NCBI GenBank assembly: GCA_046765875.1
Contig: JBKPSJ010000346.1
Span: forward strand, 1-5,985
Origin: DASRHY01 sp046765875
GTDB taxonomy: Bacteria; Actinomycetota; Actinomycetes; Propionibacteriales; Kribbellaceae
Direction of reading: 5' to 3'
DNA: 5,985 nt
In this document: piece after piece, positions 4,992 through 5,985 of the stretch
Layout: each line of letters starts with the position of its first letter
How positions within the stretch are numbered: position 1 is the stretch's first letter
The notes under the pieces: generated by a model
Seen by the model: the letters and a program-made list of their open reading frames with translations, nothing else
Database searches by the model: none
Told to the model about the DNA's origin: nothing
Position numbers and translations under genes: made by a program

Positions 4992-5985
4992 ATGGCGCGC
5001 ACGAAGACCGCGCGTAGACGCGGAAACATCGAGGAGCGCGCCGGCGGCTACCGCGTGCGGGTCTACGCCGGCGTGGATCCTGTCACGAAGAGACCGATCT
5101 ACCTTCGGGAGACGATCCCGGCCGGACCAAACGCGAAACGCGAGGCCGAGAAGGCACTCACCCGGCTGCAGCACCAGGTCGACGAGAAGCGCGCACCGCG
5201 GACGGCCGCCTCGCTGAACCAACTCCTGGACCGATACTTCGAGGTCGGTCTCATGAACGTCGCACCCCGGACCCGGCGCGAGTACATGAGCAAAGCCGCC
5301 AAGCACATACGGCCGCTGCTCGGCAGCACACCGATCAGCCGGATCGATGTGCATACGCTCGAATCTCTCTACACAGACCTTCGACGATGTCGCGATCACT
5401 GTCACGGCCGCATGTACATCGACCATCGCACGAGCCGACCACACGTCTGCGACGAGCATGGCGCCGCCGGGCCATGCAGGCCCGAGGATCCGAGCTGCCG
5501 CCGTTGCCAGCGGATGTGCAGACAGCATCAATGCAAGCCGTTCAAGGACTCCGGCATCCGCGCAGTGCATTTCATCCTCAGCGCCGCGTTCGCGGCCGCC
5601 GTCCGCTGGGGATGGCTGGGCGCGACCCCGGTACCCGATGCGAAGAAGCCCGCCGTTCCCAGTTCCGAACCTCGCCCGCCGAGCGTTAAGGAAGCGGCTC
5701 GGCTCGTCAATGAGGCGTGGGCGCGCGACGCCGACTGGGGCGTCTTCGTCTGGACCGCCATGACCAGCGGTGCGCGCCGAGGCGAACTGTGCGCACTGCG
5801 CTGGCACCACATCGACCTGGACAACCAAGTCGTCGATGTCCGCCGCGCCATCAGTAAGGACGATGCTGGCAACTGGTACGAAGCCGACACCAAGAGCCAT
5901 CAGCATCGACGCATCGTGCTGGATCAGGAGACCGCGATTCTGCTCGCCGCGCACCGCGCCCGATGCGAGGCCAGCGCCCGAGAGC
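4992..5985 (+). CDS. Tyrosine recombinase/integrase with Cys-rich insertion, 3' partial
   Basis: The frame is open from ATG 4992 to the window edge (331 codons). The protein catalyses site-specific strand exchange for integration of a mobile element. Residues 10-65 form an arm-type DNA-binding domain (GGYRVRVYAGVDPVTKR..., a three-stranded sheet plus helix). Residues about 73-212 form the SAM-like core-binding domain. The catalytic domain begins at about 230: the first catalytic Arg is R262 in SGARRGELCALRW, and the beta-hairpin Lys is K301 in ADTKSHQHRR. The later H-x-x-R and Tyr boxes lie outside the window. Within the core-binding domain, residues 133-181 hold eight Cys (133, 137, 153, 162, 169, 172, 176, 181) and several His, suggesting metal binding; similar Cys-rich inserts occur in other actinobacterial integrases as I recall. 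No in-frame alternative start lies upstream, and no Shine-Dalgarno is visible. It lies just after the tRNA-Arg gene and reads away from it. Confidence 0.93.
   Translation, partial: MARTKTARRRGNIEERAGGYRVRVYAGVDPVTKRPIYLRETIPAGPNAKREAEKALTRLQHQVDEKRAPRTAASLNQLLDRYFEVGLMNVAPRTRREYMSKAAKHIRPLLGSTPISRIDVHTLESLYTDLRRCRDHCHGRMYIDHRTSRPHVCDEHGAAGPCRPEDPSCRRCQRMCRQHQCKPFKDSGIRAVHFILSAAFAAAVRWGWLGATPVPDAKKPAVPSSEPRPPSVKEAARLVNEAWARDADWGVFVWTAMTSGARRGELCALRWHHIDLDNQVVDVRRAISKDDAGNWYEADTKSHQHRRIVLDQETAILLAAHRARCEASARE

Noticed and set aside
4812..5954. 380-codon minus-strand open frame covering the tRNA and integrase
   Set aside because: It runs antisense through the tRNA and the integrase, whose frame has clear family motifs. 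The minus frame shows no domain and is a GC-rich shadow.
1..5985. CRISPR array, insertion sequence ends or transposase
   Set aside because: No regularly spaced repeats, no terminal inverted repeats flanking a transposase, and no transposase motif were seen.

Overview
The window looks like chromosomal DNA from a high-GC actinobacterium. Evidence is the strongly GC-ending codons, frequent GTG starts, an MscL whose first transmembrane helix has the mycobacterial-type DLAVAVVIG segment, a TAP-type secreted hydrolase, an ArsR-type regulator with an N-terminal domain of the DUF5937 kind, and a META-domain protein. The style, including many GTAC-containing codons, reminds me of Kribbella and relatives (Propionibacteriales), but the genus is a guess.

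Left part (1-963): the 3' end of a probable SAF-domain (CpaB/RcpC-like) gene, then mscL on the plus strand. Convergent to mscL are two very small overlapping minus-strand genes (963->796 and 821->672), each with its own Shine-Dalgarno sequence.

Middle part (964-4326): a plus-strand lipoprotein gene with a single apparent -1 frameshift (1130-1740), a strong hairpin terminator between convergent genes (1801-1840), a minus-strand ArsR-type regulator (2821->1829), and a divergent plus-strand lipoprotein alpha/beta hydrolase of the tripeptidyl-aminopeptidase (S33, TAP-like) family (2920-4326). The regulator and hydrolase share a 98-bp intergenic region and may form a regulator/target pair.

Right part (4327-5985): a broken META (HslJ-like) domain gene with two single-base deletions and both of its expected conserved cysteines replaced (4348-4765), then a complete tRNA-Arg(CCU) gene (4824-4896). 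Ninety-five bases after the tRNA an intact tyrosine recombinase begins and runs off the window. It carries an eight-cysteine insertion in its core-binding domain. The tRNA/integrase arrangement marks the probable left end of an integrative element extending beyond the right edge.

No wholly new system is evident. The points most worth checking are the element boundary, the cysteine-rich insertion in the integrase, the two frameshifted secreted-protein genes, and the overlapping micro-genes next to mscL.
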